Part shown: positions 1-12,551 of the stretch, one piece after another
How the letters are laid out: every line of letters begins with the position of its first letter
Position numbering within the stretch: position 1 is the stretch's first letter
NCBI GenBank assembly: GCA_963707895.1
Contig: CAVPRS010000001.1
Location: forward strand, 176,331-240,330
Direction of reading: 5' to 3'
Length of the DNA: 64,000 nucleotides
Source of the DNA: Fodinibacter sp963707895
GTDB taxonomy: Bacteria; Actinomycetota; Actinomycetes; Actinomycetales; Dermatophilaceae
The notes under the pieces: generated by a model
The model's database searches: none
Seen by the model: only the letters and a program-made list of their open reading frames with translations
Told to the model about the DNA's origin: nothing
Translations under genes and position numbers: made by a program

Positions 1-257
1 TGGGGATCATCGTCGTCGTGATGAACCGGAGGGGCTCGACGGGCGCGAGGCGCGCACGACGACCAGTCCGTCGTACGGGCAACGACCGGACGTCGATCCG
101 GCGGGGGTTTCACGCCCCGGCACAGGCGGCGACGCCGGCGGCGGCGGCTTCTGAGCCTTCGAAAGTCGCACGCACCGTAGCCGCAGGTCAGCGGCTCGAC
201 GCGGGTAACTTGGGTGGGTTGGCCGAACAGTGACGGCCCCCCAAAAAGGAGACCTGC

Positions 258-509
258 ATGTACATCGGACTCGGCATCTTCCTGCTGGTCGTCGGAGCGA
301 TCCTGTTCTTCGCCGTCGGCGACACCTCACTGGCAGGCATCGACCTCACGACCGTCGGCATCATCCTCATGGTCGCGGGCGCGCTGGCGATCGTCCTGTC
401 GTTCCTCGCCACCCGGCGGCGCCCGGTCGGCTACACGACGACGCGAGAGAGCCAGGTCGACCCGGCCAGCGGCTCGCGCGTCGACCGCACGGACGTCGAG
501 CCCCGCTGA
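258..509 (+). CDS. DUF6458 family small membrane protein
   Basis: An 83-residue protein made of two hydrophobic helices (about residues 2-22 and 31-50) joined by a short Asp-containing loop, followed by a hydrophilic Arg/Thr/Asp-rich tail of about 30 residues. This layout matches the small actinobacterial DUF6458 family, whose function is unknown. The ATG is preceded by a good ribosome-binding site (aaaaggagacctgc). The gene stands alone, with a strong hairpin 20 bases after its stop, and converges on the acyl-CoA dehydrogenase gene. Family assignment is from recognition of the helix pattern and length; no role can be read from the sequence. Confidence 0.8.
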   Translation: MYIGLGIFLLVVGAILFFAVGDTSLAGIDLTTVGIILMVAGALAIVLSFLATRRRPVGYTTTRESQVDPASGSRVDRTDVEPR

Positions 510-530
510 CTCCCGAACGCTCCGGATTGC

Positions 531-562
531 GAACGGCCCACCCTGCACAGGGTGGGCCGTTC
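531..562. terminator. bidirectional hairpin terminator
   Basis: Perfect 14-bp inverted repeat (gaacggcccaccct / agggtgggccgttc) with a 4-base loop, lying between the stop codons of two convergent genes, so it can serve both. Confidence 0.85.
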
Positions 563-582
563 GGCATCTCGGAGCGGGTGGG

Positions 583-2455
583 TCAGAAGGCCGACTCGGG
601 CAGGTCCATGATCAGCGAGTCGGTGGCCTCGGCGATGGCGCGCTCGGCCGACAGGCGGGGCAGGACCTGGCGGGCGTAGAACTGCGCGGCCGCCACCTTG
701 CCCTCGTAGAAGTCCTTGTCCTTGCCGGTCGCCCCCGCGGCGAGCGCGTCGAGCGCCACCGCGGCCTGGCGCAGCAGCAGCCAGCCGACCACGAGGTCGC
801 CGGCGCCGAGGAGCAGGCGGGTGGTGTTCTGGCCGACGGTGTAGAGGTTGGTGATCTCGCCGCCGTTGCGCGGGTCGCTCTTCATCAGCTCGCCGACCAT
901 GAAGCCCAGGATGCCCTGCACGTCCTCGAGGCCCTGGCCGAGCAGCTCGCGGTCGTGGTCGAGCGCACCACCGTGGGCGCCGAGGTCCTTGGCGAACTCC
1001 TGCATCTGGGTCGACAGGTAGGTGAGCGCCTGGCCCTTGTCCTTGACGATCTTGCGGAAGAAGAAGTCCAGGCCCTGGATCGCGGTGGTGCCCTCGTAGA
1101 GGGTGTCGATCTTCGCGTCGCGCACGTACTGCTCGACGGGGTAGTCCTGGAGGAAGCCGGACCCGCCGAAGGTCTGCAGCGACTCGGTGCCCAGCAGCAC
1201 CCAGGCCCGCTCGGAGCCCAGGCCCTTGACGATCGGCAGCAGCAGGTCGTTGACCCGGCTGGCGATGTCGGCGGCCGAGCCGCGCTCGAACTCCATCGAG
1301 CCCGAGCCGAGCAGCTCCTGGTCGACGATGTCCTGCTGGCTGGCGGTGAAGAGCACCAGGGCACGCAGGCCCTCGGAGTAGGCCTTCTGGGTCATCAGCG
1401 ACCGGCGCACGTCGGGGTGGTGCGTGATGGTGACGCGGGGCGCCGCCTTGTCGGTCGACTGGGTGAGGTCGGCTCCCTGCACCCGCTGCTTGGCGTAGTC
1501 GAGCGCGTTGAGGTAGCCGGTGGAGAGGGTGGCGATCGCCTTGGTGCCCACCATCATCCGCGCGTTCTCGATGACGTGGAACATCTGCGCGATGCCGTCG
1601 TGCACGTCGCCGAGGAGGCTTCCGACGGCCGGCTTCTCGCCGCCGAAGGTGAGCTCGCAGGTGGGGGAGACCTTCAGGCCCATCTTCTTCTCGAGGTTGG
1701 TGACGTAGACACCGTTGCGCTCGCCGAGCTCACCGGTCTCGAGGTCGACGGCGTACTTGGTGAGGATGAAGAGGGACAGCCCCTTGGTGCCCGGGCCGGC
1801 ACCCTCGGGGCGGGCGAGCACGAAGTGCACGACGTTGTCGACCATGTCGGACTCGGCGCTGGTGATGAAGCGCTTGACGCCCTCGATGCGTCCAGGTGCC
1901 GTCGTCGTTCTGGGTCGCCTTGGTGCGGCCGGCGCCGACGTCGGAGCCGGCATCCGGCTCGGTCAGCACCATGGTGCAGTGCCAGCCCTTCTCGACGATC
2001 CAGTGCGCGAGCTTCTTCTGCTCGTCGTTGCCGAGGACGTGCAGGAGCTTGGCGAAGCTGTAGGACGCCGCGAACATCGCGATGGCGGGGTTCGACCCGA
2101 GCAGCATCTCGTTGACGGCCCAGCGCAGGCTGGGGGGAGCGACGGTGCCACCGAGCTCGGCGTTGAGGTCGACGCCCCAGAAGCCGCTGTCGCGGTAGGC
2201 GTTGAACGACGCCGTGAACGAGGCCGGCATCGTCACGGCCTGGCTCTTCGGGTCGTAGACCGGGGGGTTGCGGTCGCTGTCCTGGAAGCTCTCGGCCAGC
2301 TCGTTCTCGGCGAGGCGGGAGACCTCCTTGAGCATCTCGCGGGCGGTGTCGGCGTCGATGGCCTCGTAGGGGCCCGAACCCAGCACGTCGCCGCGGCCCA
2401 GCACCTCGAAGAGGTTGAACTCGATGTCGCGCAGGTTGCTCTTGTAGTGGCCCAT
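583..2455 (-). CDS. fadE5: FadE5-type acyl-CoA dehydrogenase, one frameshift
   Basis: Flavoprotein of fatty-acid beta-oxidation, introducing the trans-2 double bond into acyl-CoA. The amino-terminal half (2455 down to about 1890) reads through the N-terminal helical domain and the middle beta domain, with the FAD-region motif TEPDAGSDVG. The carboxy-terminal half continues in another frame with the beta domain (IEGVKRFITSAESD) and the long C-terminal helical domain with its extra tail. N-terminal residues GHYKSNLRDIEFNLFEV and length (about 623 residues) match the long actinobacterial FadE5 class. The frame breaks near 1885-1900, at cacctggacgcatcgag: removing one base restores GTW-RIEGVKRF, and the span is one base more than a multiple of three. 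Ribosome-binding site gggagg precedes the ATG. The break is probably a base-calling insertion; otherwise the gene is dead. Confidence 0.85.
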
Positions 2456-2504
2456 GGCCGTGGTCCTCCCGATCGGGTCAGTGAGCGCTTGCTTACCAGT
2501 GTGC

Positions 2505-2516
2505 TACCCGTCGGTA
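2505..2516. promoter_or_regulatory. candidate TetR-type operator upstream of fadE5
   Basis: TACC-CGTC-GGTA inverted repeat 50 bases upstream of the fadE5 start, with a further TTACC at 2493. Short dyads of this kind are typical TetR-family operators near fatty-acid genes in actinobacteria. The regulator is not in this window. Confidence 0.35.
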
Positions 2517-2660
2517 ACAAACGCAAGGGGTTGGGCGCGACTCGCTGACCTGCACAGGCAGGTTGGACAGGCGTTGCGAGAGGCCGGGGCGGGCTGCAAG
2601 CATGGCGCCCATCGTCAGGTCCAGAGCACGAGCAGGGGACCGCGGCTCTGGGTGGGGTCC

Positions 2661-5600
2661 ATGGGTCGGCGGCGCACGCTCGCGTCCGCGATCGGCGTGG
2701 TCCTGACCCTCGTCGCCTCCTACCTCGTGCTGCCCGTGAGCCCGGCGGCGGCGGCTGCCGGGGATCACGCTCACCAAGTCCGCGCCCGCGAGCGTGCGCG
2801 CCGGCGCTCCCATCACGTACCGCCTCACCGCGGCCAACCCGGCGAGCAACCCCGACGCGGTCAACGAGTGGAACCTGTCGTTCCGTGACGTGCTGCCACC
2901 GGGCCTGACCTACGTGGCCGGGTCGACCACACCGGCGCGGGCCGGGGAGCCGACGACCAGCACGAACGCCGGTGGGTCGACCACCCTGGTCTGGAGCAAC
3001 GTCGCCGACATCCAGGTGGCGAGCACCTTCGAGCTGGCCTTCCAGGCCACGCCCGACCCCGCCCTGTACCCGGTGGGGTCCACCATCGCGAACGCGGCGC
3101 AGGCCTACACGAACTCCGACCCCCTCGTGTCCCCGGAGTTCGACGACTCCGGGGTGCTCGTCCCGGGCACGGCGACCGAGAGTGCGGCCGACGACGCGAC
3201 GACGCTGGTGAGCGCCCTCGAGATCACCAAGTCCGAGCCCAGTCCCGAGGGTGAGCTGCTGCGCGGTGTGCACGACCACACCACCGTCTACCAGCTCACC
3301 GTGCGGGCCTCCGAGGTCGGGGGCACCGGCGGGCGTGGTGGTCACCGACTACCTGCCGGCCCAGCTGGAGTTCCTCGGCTGCGGCGGCGACGACTTCTCC
3401 GCGGCGCCGGAGTACCCCGGGGCCCCGCCACTGAGCGACACGCCCGCGGTGCCCGGCTGCGTCGAGCCCGACTCGGTGACCACGGTCACGGCGGCGGGCA
3501 CGACCCTGCCGCCGGCATCTACACCCGCCTGGTCTGGACCCTCGGCGAGCTCGACGCCGACGACGTGGTCCGGCTCCCCTACGCCGCCGGCATCCCGCTG
3601 CGCGCCAACGCCCTCTTCCCGGTCGGCACCGCTCCCGACCCCGCCTCCGGCGAACAGGGGTCGAACCTCGACAACAACACCGGCGCGTCGACCCGCGAGG
3701 GAGCGAGCGAGCAGTCGGCCACCAACCACGCCTCGGTGACCGGTGACTACCAGGGCCCGGTGGCCCCGGGTGCCGGCACCGCGGTCAGCGACTCGACGAC
3801 CGCGACGGTCTCGATCGAGGACCTGCGGATGCGCAAGTCGGTGTCCCCGGGCACGTTCCAGGCGGGTGGCATCGCCCGGTACGACGTGGTCATCGACGCG
3901 AGCGAGTACGCGTCGGCCTCGGACGTCATCGTCACCGACGTCGTGCCCGCCGGTCTCTGCCCGCTCGGTGGCCCCGGCACGAACTACGTGCCCGGAGCGC
4001 CCGCCACCTGTGCGGGCGCGGCGGCCACGACGCCGTCGTCCCCGTTCGACTCGGTGACCAGCAACCCCGACGGCACGTTCACCGTCGTGTTCGACCCGGT
4101 GGCGGTGCCGGCCAACGGCTCGCTGACGATCGGCTACGCGGCCCGGATGCTCTCCGTCTACCTCACCGGCCCGCTCGCGGGTGAGCCCACGGCCGTCGGC
4201 GACTCGTTCACCAACCACGTCTCGCTCGCCGGGTCGACGACACCCATCGGGGGAACCGGCGAGACCGGCACCGTCACGGTCAGCGACACCAGCTCGGCCA
4301 CGCTCACCTCCGGGGGTGCGGTGCCGAACAAGACGATCCTGCCGCGCTCGGAGTCCGGTGGCACCTGCAGCACCGACACCTCGGACTACGGCGAGAGCGA
4401 GGACCTGCCCGCCGACGAGACCCGGTTCCGCGCCGGGGACCTGGCCTGCTTCAAGCTGCGCGTCGACTTCAGCAGCTCCACCCAGACCCGCAACCCGCAG
4501 GTCATCGACTTCCTGCCGCCGGGGTTCACGTTCGTCGTGGGATCGGTCCAGCCGACGTCGGACAACACGGCCCCCTTCGCCCCGCGCGCCGGGGCGACCT
4601 ACGTCGCCTTCGACATCGGCACAGCCGGCCAGGGCGGGCGCTTCGTGCTCCCCGGGGCCGTCTTCGAGGTCGTCGTGCAGGCGCTGGTGCTGCGCGGTGC
4701 TCCCGGCCCGGGTGACCAGGTGCGCCGCAACCTGATGAAGCTGGGCATCGAGGACACCGCGGGCGTGCGGCAGTCCTACCGCGACACGCTCCCCCTCTCG
4801 GTCACCCCGCCGCCGCCGCTGCGGGTCGTCAAGGGCGTCGAGGGCGTCGACGTGCCGGCCAACGGGCCGAACGGGCCGAACTCGAACGCCGACGGGGTCC
4901 TCGTCCAGGGCGGGTCGGTGGCGACCTTCCGGATCGACGTGAACCACGACGGCACCCCGGGCGGCGCCAACGGTGCACCCGTCGGCGGCCTCGACGTGTG
5001 GGACGTGCTGGCCCCGGGCCTGAACTGCTCGACGGTCTCCAACGTGCGGTTCGGACCCGCGCCGGCGACCGCCCCGACCATCACCTGCACCGACCCCGGC
5101 AGCCCCGACCAGCCGGCCTTCACCGGCTCGTCCGTGTCGAGCCTGCTGCGGGTGACGTGGGAGCTGTCCGGCGACGTCGCCGCCGACGAGATCGCCCCGG
5201 GCGAGCGGTTCACCATCCTCTACGACGTGACGGTCCCCGACCCGGCGGACGTCTCGACCGTCTACCCCGACACCGCGCACGTGCGCCGTTACCAGCAGCC
5301 CACCAACGTCACCGGTCCCGTCGGGCCGGGTCGTGCCGATCTACCCGAAGGAGAACGTCGACCCGACGGTGCTGCCCATCCTCCAGACCGGCGCGGTGGC
5401 CCGCGACGGTTCCTCGATCCGGGTGCGCTCGCCCCTCGTGTCGAAGACCGGCACCACGTCGATCACCGAGCAGAACAACAACACCCCCGACCAGGCGACG
5501 GTGGGCGAGGCGGTCACCTACCGCTACTCGGTGGTCATCCCGGCCGGGACCGAGGTCAACTCGGGCTCGCTGGCCGACACGCTGCCCTCCGGCATCGTGC

Positions 5601-8600
5601 AGCAGGGGCCGGCCACCCTGGCCTTCTACCCGAACGCTGGACAGCCGGGCACGGCCGCCCCGCCCGACAGGGGTCGTGCTCGACCCCGTCACCGGGCGCG
5701 TCACCCTCGGGGCCGAGTACGCGAACGCCACCGACACCGACCAGCGCTTCGAGGTGCTCTTCCCCGCTCTGGTCACGCCGGCGGCCATCACGACGACGCA
5801 GAACGCCGTGGGGCGCACCAACACGGCGCGCTTCGAGAGCCTGGCCACCGCGGGCGGCGACCCGCTGACCCCGGTGACCGCGGCGTACACGGTCAACCTG
5901 CGCCAGCCGCGGCCCACGCTGGCCAAGACGACCAACCAGCCCGGACCGGTTCCCGGCGGCACCCTCGTGACGTTCACCCTGACCGCGGCCAACGTCAACA
6001 CCAACAACACCTCGACCAACCGGACGCCGCTGCACGACGCCTTCCTCGTCGACTGCCTGCCCAACGGCGTGGTCTTCGACGCGTACGGCGCCAACCCCGG
6101 TGCCGACCCCGAGTGCCGGCACCGGCGCCAACGGCTGCGCGGCCGGCACCACCCGGCTGGTCTGGTCGCTCGGTGACGTCGCCGCCGGCCCGGCCGTGAC
6201 CCGCACCTACACCGCCCGGATGCCGGTCGACGCGGTGGGCGGCGACTCCTACACCAACACCGCGCAGCTGACCGGAAGCTCGCTCGACGACGGGAAGACC
6301 GACCCGCTCGCCCCGGACAACCCGCTCGAGCGCACCTACTCCGCGACGGCGCAGGCCACCGTGACCATCTTCGGCACTCTGCTGTCGAAGACCGTGGCGC
6401 CCGAGCGCGGCACCATCGGGGAGCGGCTCACCTGGACCGTGGCGACCGGGGCCCTGCAGAACACCGCCTTCTACGAGGCCTCGCTCATCGACCGCATCCC
6501 GTCCGGAATCGACGACGTGCGCCTCGAGTCGATCCAGTGCGTGATCCTGACCACCCCGAACCAACCGTGCGGCAGCATCCCCGGCACCACCCTGACCCCG
6601 GTGCCCCAGCCCGACGGCTCGACGCTGTACGGCTGGACGGTGGGCGACGTGGTCGTCGGTGACCAGCCGCGCGGCCTCATCGTCACCTACAGCGGCAGGA
6701 TCGCCGACCAGCCGGTCAACGTCGCCGGGCGCGCGCTCGTCAACAGCGCGCACACCTCGTGGAACATCACCGACGGCCGCACGCCGACGACGGCCGACTT
6801 CCCGTTCGACCGCACCGGAACACCCGACTCCGCGACGGCCACCGTGCTCGAGCCGAGGCTGACCGTGGCCAAGGCGGTCAGTGACGCCACGCCCGACCCG
6901 ACCCAGCGGTTCGCGCTACACGGTGCGGGTGACCAACGCGACCGGGGCCACGGTGAGCGCGGCGCACAACATCCTCGTGACCGATGCCGTGCCGGTCGGG
7001 GTCGTCGTCGACCCGTCGTCGATCTCGGCCGGCGGCTCCCTGACCGGCGCCGATCCGGTGACCGGGGGCGGCACCATCACCTGGGACGCCACCGACCTGC
7101 CCGGGCCCATCGCGCCCGGCGTCACCGTCGACCTCGGCTACGAGGCGGTGCTGGCACCCTCGGCCCGGCTGACCACGGCAGCCCTCGTCAACACCGCGAG
7201 GATCCGTTCCTACGAGAGCCTCGCCACCGGTGGGCGCGTCTACACCGGTCCGCAGACCACCGCGCGGGTCACCCCGCAGTTCCCGGTCATCCGGACCACG
7301 AAGGCGGCTCTCGACCCGGCCCCGGCCTACATCGGCCAGCCCTTCCGGTGGCGGGTCACCGTCACCAACAGCGGAGGCGCCACGGCCTACGGCATCGACG
7401 TGAGCGACACCCTGCCCGCCGGCTGGGAGTACGTCGCCGGCACGGGGCGGGTCGTCGTCTCCGGTGGCGGTGTGCAGGCGATCGAGCCGACCGTCGCGGG
7501 CCGCGAGCTGCTCTGGCGTGACCTCGGGTCGATCGCCAACGGCGAGTCCGTCGTCGTGAGCTACTCCGCGGTGCCCACCTCGGCCGTCGTGGCCGCCCCG
7601 GGCGTGGGGGCCTCGGTGCCGCACGTCAACAGCGCGCGCGGCACCGGTGTCGACGCGTCGGACGCGCCCGGCAACGCCAGCGGTTCCTACTCCGGCCCGG
7701 CCGCCACGGCCAGCACCCGGATCGACTCCGCCGACCTGGTGCTCGACAAGACGCACGTCGAGCCGTTCGTCGCCGGTGACGACGCCACCTGGCGGGTCGC
7801 GGTGCGCAACGCCGGACCCGACGTCGCGGTGGGGCCGTTCCGGGTCGCCGACACCCTCCCGCCCGGGGTGTCGCTCGTGTCGGCGACCGGTACGGGATGG
7901 TCGTGCGCGGCATCCGGCGTCGACCTGGTCTGCACCCGGCTGACTCCGACCGAGACGCTCGCCGTCGGGGCGAGCCTGCCGGTGATCTCGGTCGTGGTCG
8001 CCATCCCCGACGACACCGCGCCGGGCAGCACGCTCACCAACTCGGCGACCGTCACCGGCCGCACCTTCGACCCGCTGACCTCGAACAACACCGACACCGA
8101 CACCGCGACCGTCACCGCGTCGGCCGACCTCACGATCGACAAGCACCACGCCCTCGACCCGATCGCCGGTGAGAGCGTCACCTGGGCGCTCGACGTCGCC
8201 AACGACGGCCCCTCGGTGGCGGGCTCCGGCACCGTCGTCACGGACACGCTGCCCGCGGGGCTCACCTACGTCTCGGCCAGCGGCACGGACTGGTCGTGCG
8301 ACGCCGTCGACCAGCTCGTCACCTGCACCCGAACCGCACCACTGCCCGTCGGTGCGGCCCCGCAGATCACCCTGGTCGCCGACGTGGCCTCATCGGTCAC
8401 CGGCACCATCGTCAACACCGCCGAGGTCACCGGGCCCACCCCCGACCCCGACACCACGAACAACACCGACACCGACAGCACGCCGGTGGTCACGAACGCC
8501 GACCTGTCGATCGAGAAGACCCACGTCGGTGACTTCGTCGCCGGGGACAGCGGCACCTACCAGTTCGTCGTGAACAACGCCGGTCCCTCCGACGCGGCGT

Positions 8601-11322
8601 CGCCGGTGCGGATCACCGACACGCTGCCCGACGGGCTGACCTACACCGGCTCCACCGACGTCGAGGGCACCTGGACCTGCTCGGCCGACGGCCAGGACGT
8701 CACCTGCGACCTCACCGGCGACCTCGCCGCCGGTGACCGGGCCGTGGTGCGCATCACCGTCGACATCGACCCCGACCTCGACCTCGTGCGCACCCCGCTG
8801 ACGAACACGGCCCGGGTGACCTCGCCGACCACCGACCCGAACCCCGAGAACAACGTCGACTCGGACACCACGGACGTCGACGCCGTGGTCGACCTGGCGA
8901 TCGCCAAGACGCACACGGGCACCGCCGTCGCCGGCGAGAACTTCGACTGGACCCTCACGGTCACGAACAACGGACCGTCCAGCACGGGCGGACCGATCGT
9001 GGTGACCGACCCGTTGCCCGCCGGCACGTCGTACGTCTCGGCCACCGGCACCGGGTGGACCTGTGACGAGGACGACGACCTGGTCACCTGCGTGCGCGAT
9101 GACGGCCTGACCGCGGGTGACGACGCCCCGCCGATCACCCTGACCGTGCTCGTCCTGCCCTCCTCGGGCCCCGGCACGATCACCAACGTCGCCGACGTCT
9201 CCGGCCCGATCGGCGACCCGGAGCCCGACAACAACACCGACAGCGACACCGCGACGGTGCGTGACGAGACCGACGTCGCCATCGCCAAGGAGACGGTCGG
9301 GTCCGGGGTGGTCGACGCCGGCGACACCGTGGCCTTCGACCTCACCGTCACCAACAACGGTCCCTCGGACGCCGACCGGGTCATCGTGCACGACGAGCTG
9401 CCCGCCGGAACGACCGCGGTCTCGGTGACCCCGCCCGACGGCGAGGGCTGGGTGTGCGCCGCCGTCGCCCGCGAGGTCACCTGCGCCCGGGCCACCCTCC
9501 CGGCGCGGGTCGGGGCCGGTGCACCGACGACCAGCGTCATCCGGGTCGTGGCCAGGGTCGCCGCGAGCGTGCCCGACGGCACGGTGCTGACCAACACCGC
9601 GACCGTCTCCACGGCGACGCCGGGTGACGACCCCGACAACAACACCGCGACGTCGACGGTGCGGGTCGAGACGAGCGCCGACCTGGCGCTCACCAAGACC
9701 CACGACGGTGGGGACGAGCCGGTGCGCGCCGGCACGACGACCACGTTCACCATCGCCGTCGAGAACGACGGCCCCTCCGACGCGCAGGGCCCGCTGACCG
9801 TCACCGACACCCTCCCCGACGGGCTCTCGTTCGTCTCGGCCGCGGCCCCGTGGGTGTGCGCCCCGAGCGGTGCCGACCCGCAGGTCGTCGTCTGTGAGAC
9901 CCCCGACGCCTCACCGCTCGTGGCCGGGGGCTCGGCCCCGCCCCTCGTGGTCACGGTGGCCGTGGATGCCGCGACCGACGCCGGCACCTACACGAACACC
10001 GCGACGGTGGAGTCCCCGACACCCGACCCCGACACCGACAACAACACCGACACCGCTGCGGTCGACGTGGTGCAGTCCGCCGACCTGTCGATCGTCAAGA
10101 CGCACAGCGACCCGGTGCGCGTCGGCGACGACGTCTCCTTCACCCTGGCGGTCGCCAACGCCGGTCCCTCGCAGGCCACCGGCGTCACGGTGACCGACAC
10201 GGTTCCCGACGGGCTCACCTACGTGTCGGCGTCGGGCGACGGCTGGGTGTGCGCCGAGGATGCCGCCGTGGTCACCTGCGAGCTCGACGACGTGCTGCCC
10301 CCGGGCGAGAGTGCCGGCGACATCACGCTGGTCGCCACCGTCGAGCCCGGGGCCTACCCCTCGGTGGCCAACACGGCATCCGTCACGAGCGCAGACCCCG
10401 GACCCGGACACCTCGGACAACAGCTCGACCACCACGCTCACCGTTCCGCCCCTCGTCGACCTGGCGATCACCAAGTCGCACACCGGCGACCTCACCGTCG
10501 GGACCGACGCCACCTGGACGCTCACGGTCACCAACAACGGCCCCACCGACGACCCCGGCCCGGTCACCGTGGTCGACACCGTGCCCGACGGGCTGCGGCC
10601 GCTGGCCGGCACGGGCGACGGCTGGTCGTGCACCGTCGCCGGCCAGGTCGTCACCTGCACGTCCGACTCGGGCCTCGCCATGGGTGCCACAGGGACGATC
10701 ACGCTGACCACGGCGGTGCTGCCCTCGGCCTACCCGTCGGTCGTCAACACCGCGACGGTCACGTCGCCGGCCGAGGACACCAACCCGGAGAACAACGCGG
10801 CCACCGACATCGCCCCCGTCGAGGGGCGGAGCGCCCTGGTGGTCGACAAGGAGCTGACGGCCCAGTCCGAAGGCCGGGCGACGTTCCGGATCATCGTGAC
10901 CAACGAGGGACCCAACGACACGCACCGCGCCGATCGTCGTCACCGACCCCCTCCCCGAGGGGATGACGCCGGTGAGCGCCTCCGGCCCGGGATGGTCGTG
11001 CGGCATCGTGGCGTCGACCGTCACCTGCCAGTACCCCGACACGGTGGTGGTCGACGACTCCACCACCCCGCTGACCGTCGAGGTCGCCGTCACGGCCGCG
11101 CCGGGAACGGCCCTGGTCAACGTCGCCACGGCCGGTGGCGGCCAGCCGAACCCCTGCCCCACCTGCGTCGCCGTCGACGACGCCTCGCTCGTCGTGCCCC
11201 TCGACGACCTCGCCCAGACCGGATCCGACCTGCTGCGCCTGCTGCTGGCCTCGCTCGCGCTGCTCGGCGTCGGGGCGGTGCTCGTCGGCGTCGGCCGGGC
11301 GAGCCGGACCTCGCGCAGCTGA
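2661..11322 (+). CDS. giant DUF11-repeat surface protein with LAQTG sorting signal, about nine frameshifts
   Basis: Encodes about 2,886 residues once indels are bridged. A signal peptide (MGRRRTLASA... to PAAAAA) is followed by about 19 beta-sandwich domains. Eight divergent isopeptide-fimbrial-like domains lie at 2765-6850, and eleven regular DUF11 domains at about 6850-11200, with motifs such as KTHxG, NNGPS, DTLPxGLTYVSASG, GWSC and PDPDxxNNTDTD. The C-terminus is LAQTG, a hydrophobic helix and a basic tail: the sorting signal of class E sortases, so the product should be bonded to the cell wall. The frame changes near 2760, 3325, 3510, 5325, 5670, 6115, 6905, 10400 and 10935, each time resuming in-register domain sequence. 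For example, GGGG to GGG at 2760 gives AAG-ITLTKSAPAS. No domain is damaged, so base-calling errors are likelier than decay. Likely role: adhesin or surface layer; inferred. Confidence 0.8.
7735..11200 (+). repeat. tandem DUF11 domains (nine regular copies)
   Basis: Nine consecutive coding units of about 370-400 bp, each starting with D-L-x-I-x-K-T-H and ending with P-D-P-D-x-x-N-N-T. The units are similar but clearly diverged in DNA sequence, so the array is old rather than freshly amplified. Cys pairs (GWSC...VTC) recur in most units and could form one disulfide per domain. Confidence 0.8.
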
Positions 11323-11330
11323 CCCGGCGG

Positions 11331-11345
11331 CATACTCGGCTCGTG
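11331..11345 (+). promoter_or_regulatory. -10 box placed for a leaderless ltrA transcript
   Basis: CATACT, six bases (cggctc), then the GTG start. No ribosome-binding site is visible. The identical arrangement occurs in front of two other genes in this window (39213 and 52669). Confidence 0.6.
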
Positions 11346-12551
11346 AGCATCGTCCCGGTTCCGCTGCGCCGGCCCGTGGTCGCGCGCGACACGGGCGAGG
11401 GGCACCGGGCCTCGACGCCTCTCGAGCTGCTCTTCGACCTGGTCTTCGTCGTCGCGATCGCGAGCAACGCCGCCCAGCTGCACCACGGGCTGGCCGAGGC
11501 GCACTACGGCACCGTGCTCGGCTACTCGATGACCTGGTTCGCGATCTGGTGGGCCTGGTTGAACTACACGTGGTTCGCGTCGGCCTACGACAACGACGAC
11601 GTGGTGTTCCGGCTGCTCACCTTCGTGATCATGATCGGTGCACTGTTCCTGGCCGCCGGGGTGCCCGACATCTTCGAGGACGGCCAGTCGGTCACCGTCG
11701 TGCTGGGGTACGCCATCATGCGCTTCGCGATGGTCGGGCTGTGGCTGCGGGCCGCGGCCGGCCACCCCGAAGGCCGGCAGACCGCGCTCTGGTACGCGGG
11801 CGGCATCAGCATCGTGCAGGTGCTCTGGATCGCCCGGCTCGGCATCCCCGAGGCCTGGTACCTGCCGTCGTTCTGCTTCCTCGTCGCCTGCGAGCTGGTC
11901 GTGCCGGTGCTCGCCGAGACCAAGCACGGCTACACCCCGTTCCACCCCCACCACATCGCCGAGCGCTACGGCCTGCTGACGATCATCGTGCTCGGCGAGG
12001 TGATCCTGTCGTCGGTGCAGGCGATCCAGGGCGTCATGTCGGCAGAAGGGTCGGGCCTGACCTGGGCGATGGCCCCGCTCATCGCCGGGGGCCTGCTCAT
12101 CGTGTTCTCGCTGTGGTGGATGTACTTCGCCCGCGACCACGCGAGCATCGTCGAGAACCCGCGCGCGGTGTGGGTCTTCGGCTACGGCCACCTCCCGGTG
12201 TTCGCCTCGATCGCCGCCGTGGGCGCCGCCCTCGCCGCCGCGGTCGACGTCGTCGAGGGCGAGGCGGCTGCCGGCACGCGCCCCATCGCCCTCGCCCTCG
12301 CGGTGGCGGTGTCGGTCGTCGCGCTCGCCATCTCCGGGCTGCACGCGATGAGCGACCGCGACACGGTCGCGACGATGCGGCCGGCGGTGGTCGTGACGCT
12401 GTGCTGCCTGGGCGTGGCCCTGTTCGTGCCGTCGATGGGGGTCGCGGTGCTGCTCATCGGGCTCGTCCTCGCCGTCCTGGTGGCCTGGCGGGTGGTCTCG
12501 GTGGCGGACCCGGCGACCACGCTCACGACCACGAGGGCAGGGGAGTCGTGA
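11343..12551 (+). CDS. ltrA: low temperature requirement protein A (LtrA) family
   Basis: A 402-residue polytopic membrane protein. After a short basic N-terminus comes the family signature TPLELLFDLVFVVAIA near residues 25-40, then about ten to twelve hydrophobic helices. Hallmarks of LtrA proteins are the Trp-rich stretch WFAIWWAWLNYTWFAS (about 65-80), the HHIAERYGLLTIIVLGE segment (about 205-220) and WWMYFARDH (about 260). LtrA was named from a Listeria locus needed for growth in the cold; its biochemical activity is not known. The GTG start was chosen because a -10 box lies exactly six bases upstream and the family signature follows closely. It overlaps the next gene by GTGA and is probably co-transcribed with it. 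Confidence 0.85.
   Translation: MSIVPVPLRRPVVARDTGEGHRASTPLELLFDLVFVVAIASNAAQLHHGLAEAHYGTVLGYSMTWFAIWWAWLNYTWFASAYDNDDVVFRLLTFVIMIGALFLAAGVPDIFEDGQSVTVVLGYAIMRFAMVGLWLRAAAGHPEGRQTALWYAGGISIVQVLWIARLGIPEAWYLPSFCFLVACELVVPVLAETKHGYTPFHPHHIAERYGLLTIIVLGEVILSSVQAIQGVMSAEGSGLTWAMAPLIAGGLLIVFSLWWMYFARDHASIVENPRAVWVFGYGHLPVFASIAAVGAALAAAVDVVEGEAAAGTRPIALALAVAVSVVALAISGLHAMSDRDTVATMRPAVVVTLCCLGVALFVPSMGVAVLLIGLVLAVLVAWRVVSVADPATTLTTTRAGES

Noticed and set aside
214..2115. Plus-strand open frame of more than 600 codons over fadE5
   Set aside because: Antisense shadow of the acyl-CoA dehydrogenase, which has family motifs throughout.
2661..11322. Programmed frameshifting in the DUF11 gene
   Set aside because: Nine shifts in differing directions and contexts, without slippery sequences; base-calling indels explain them better.
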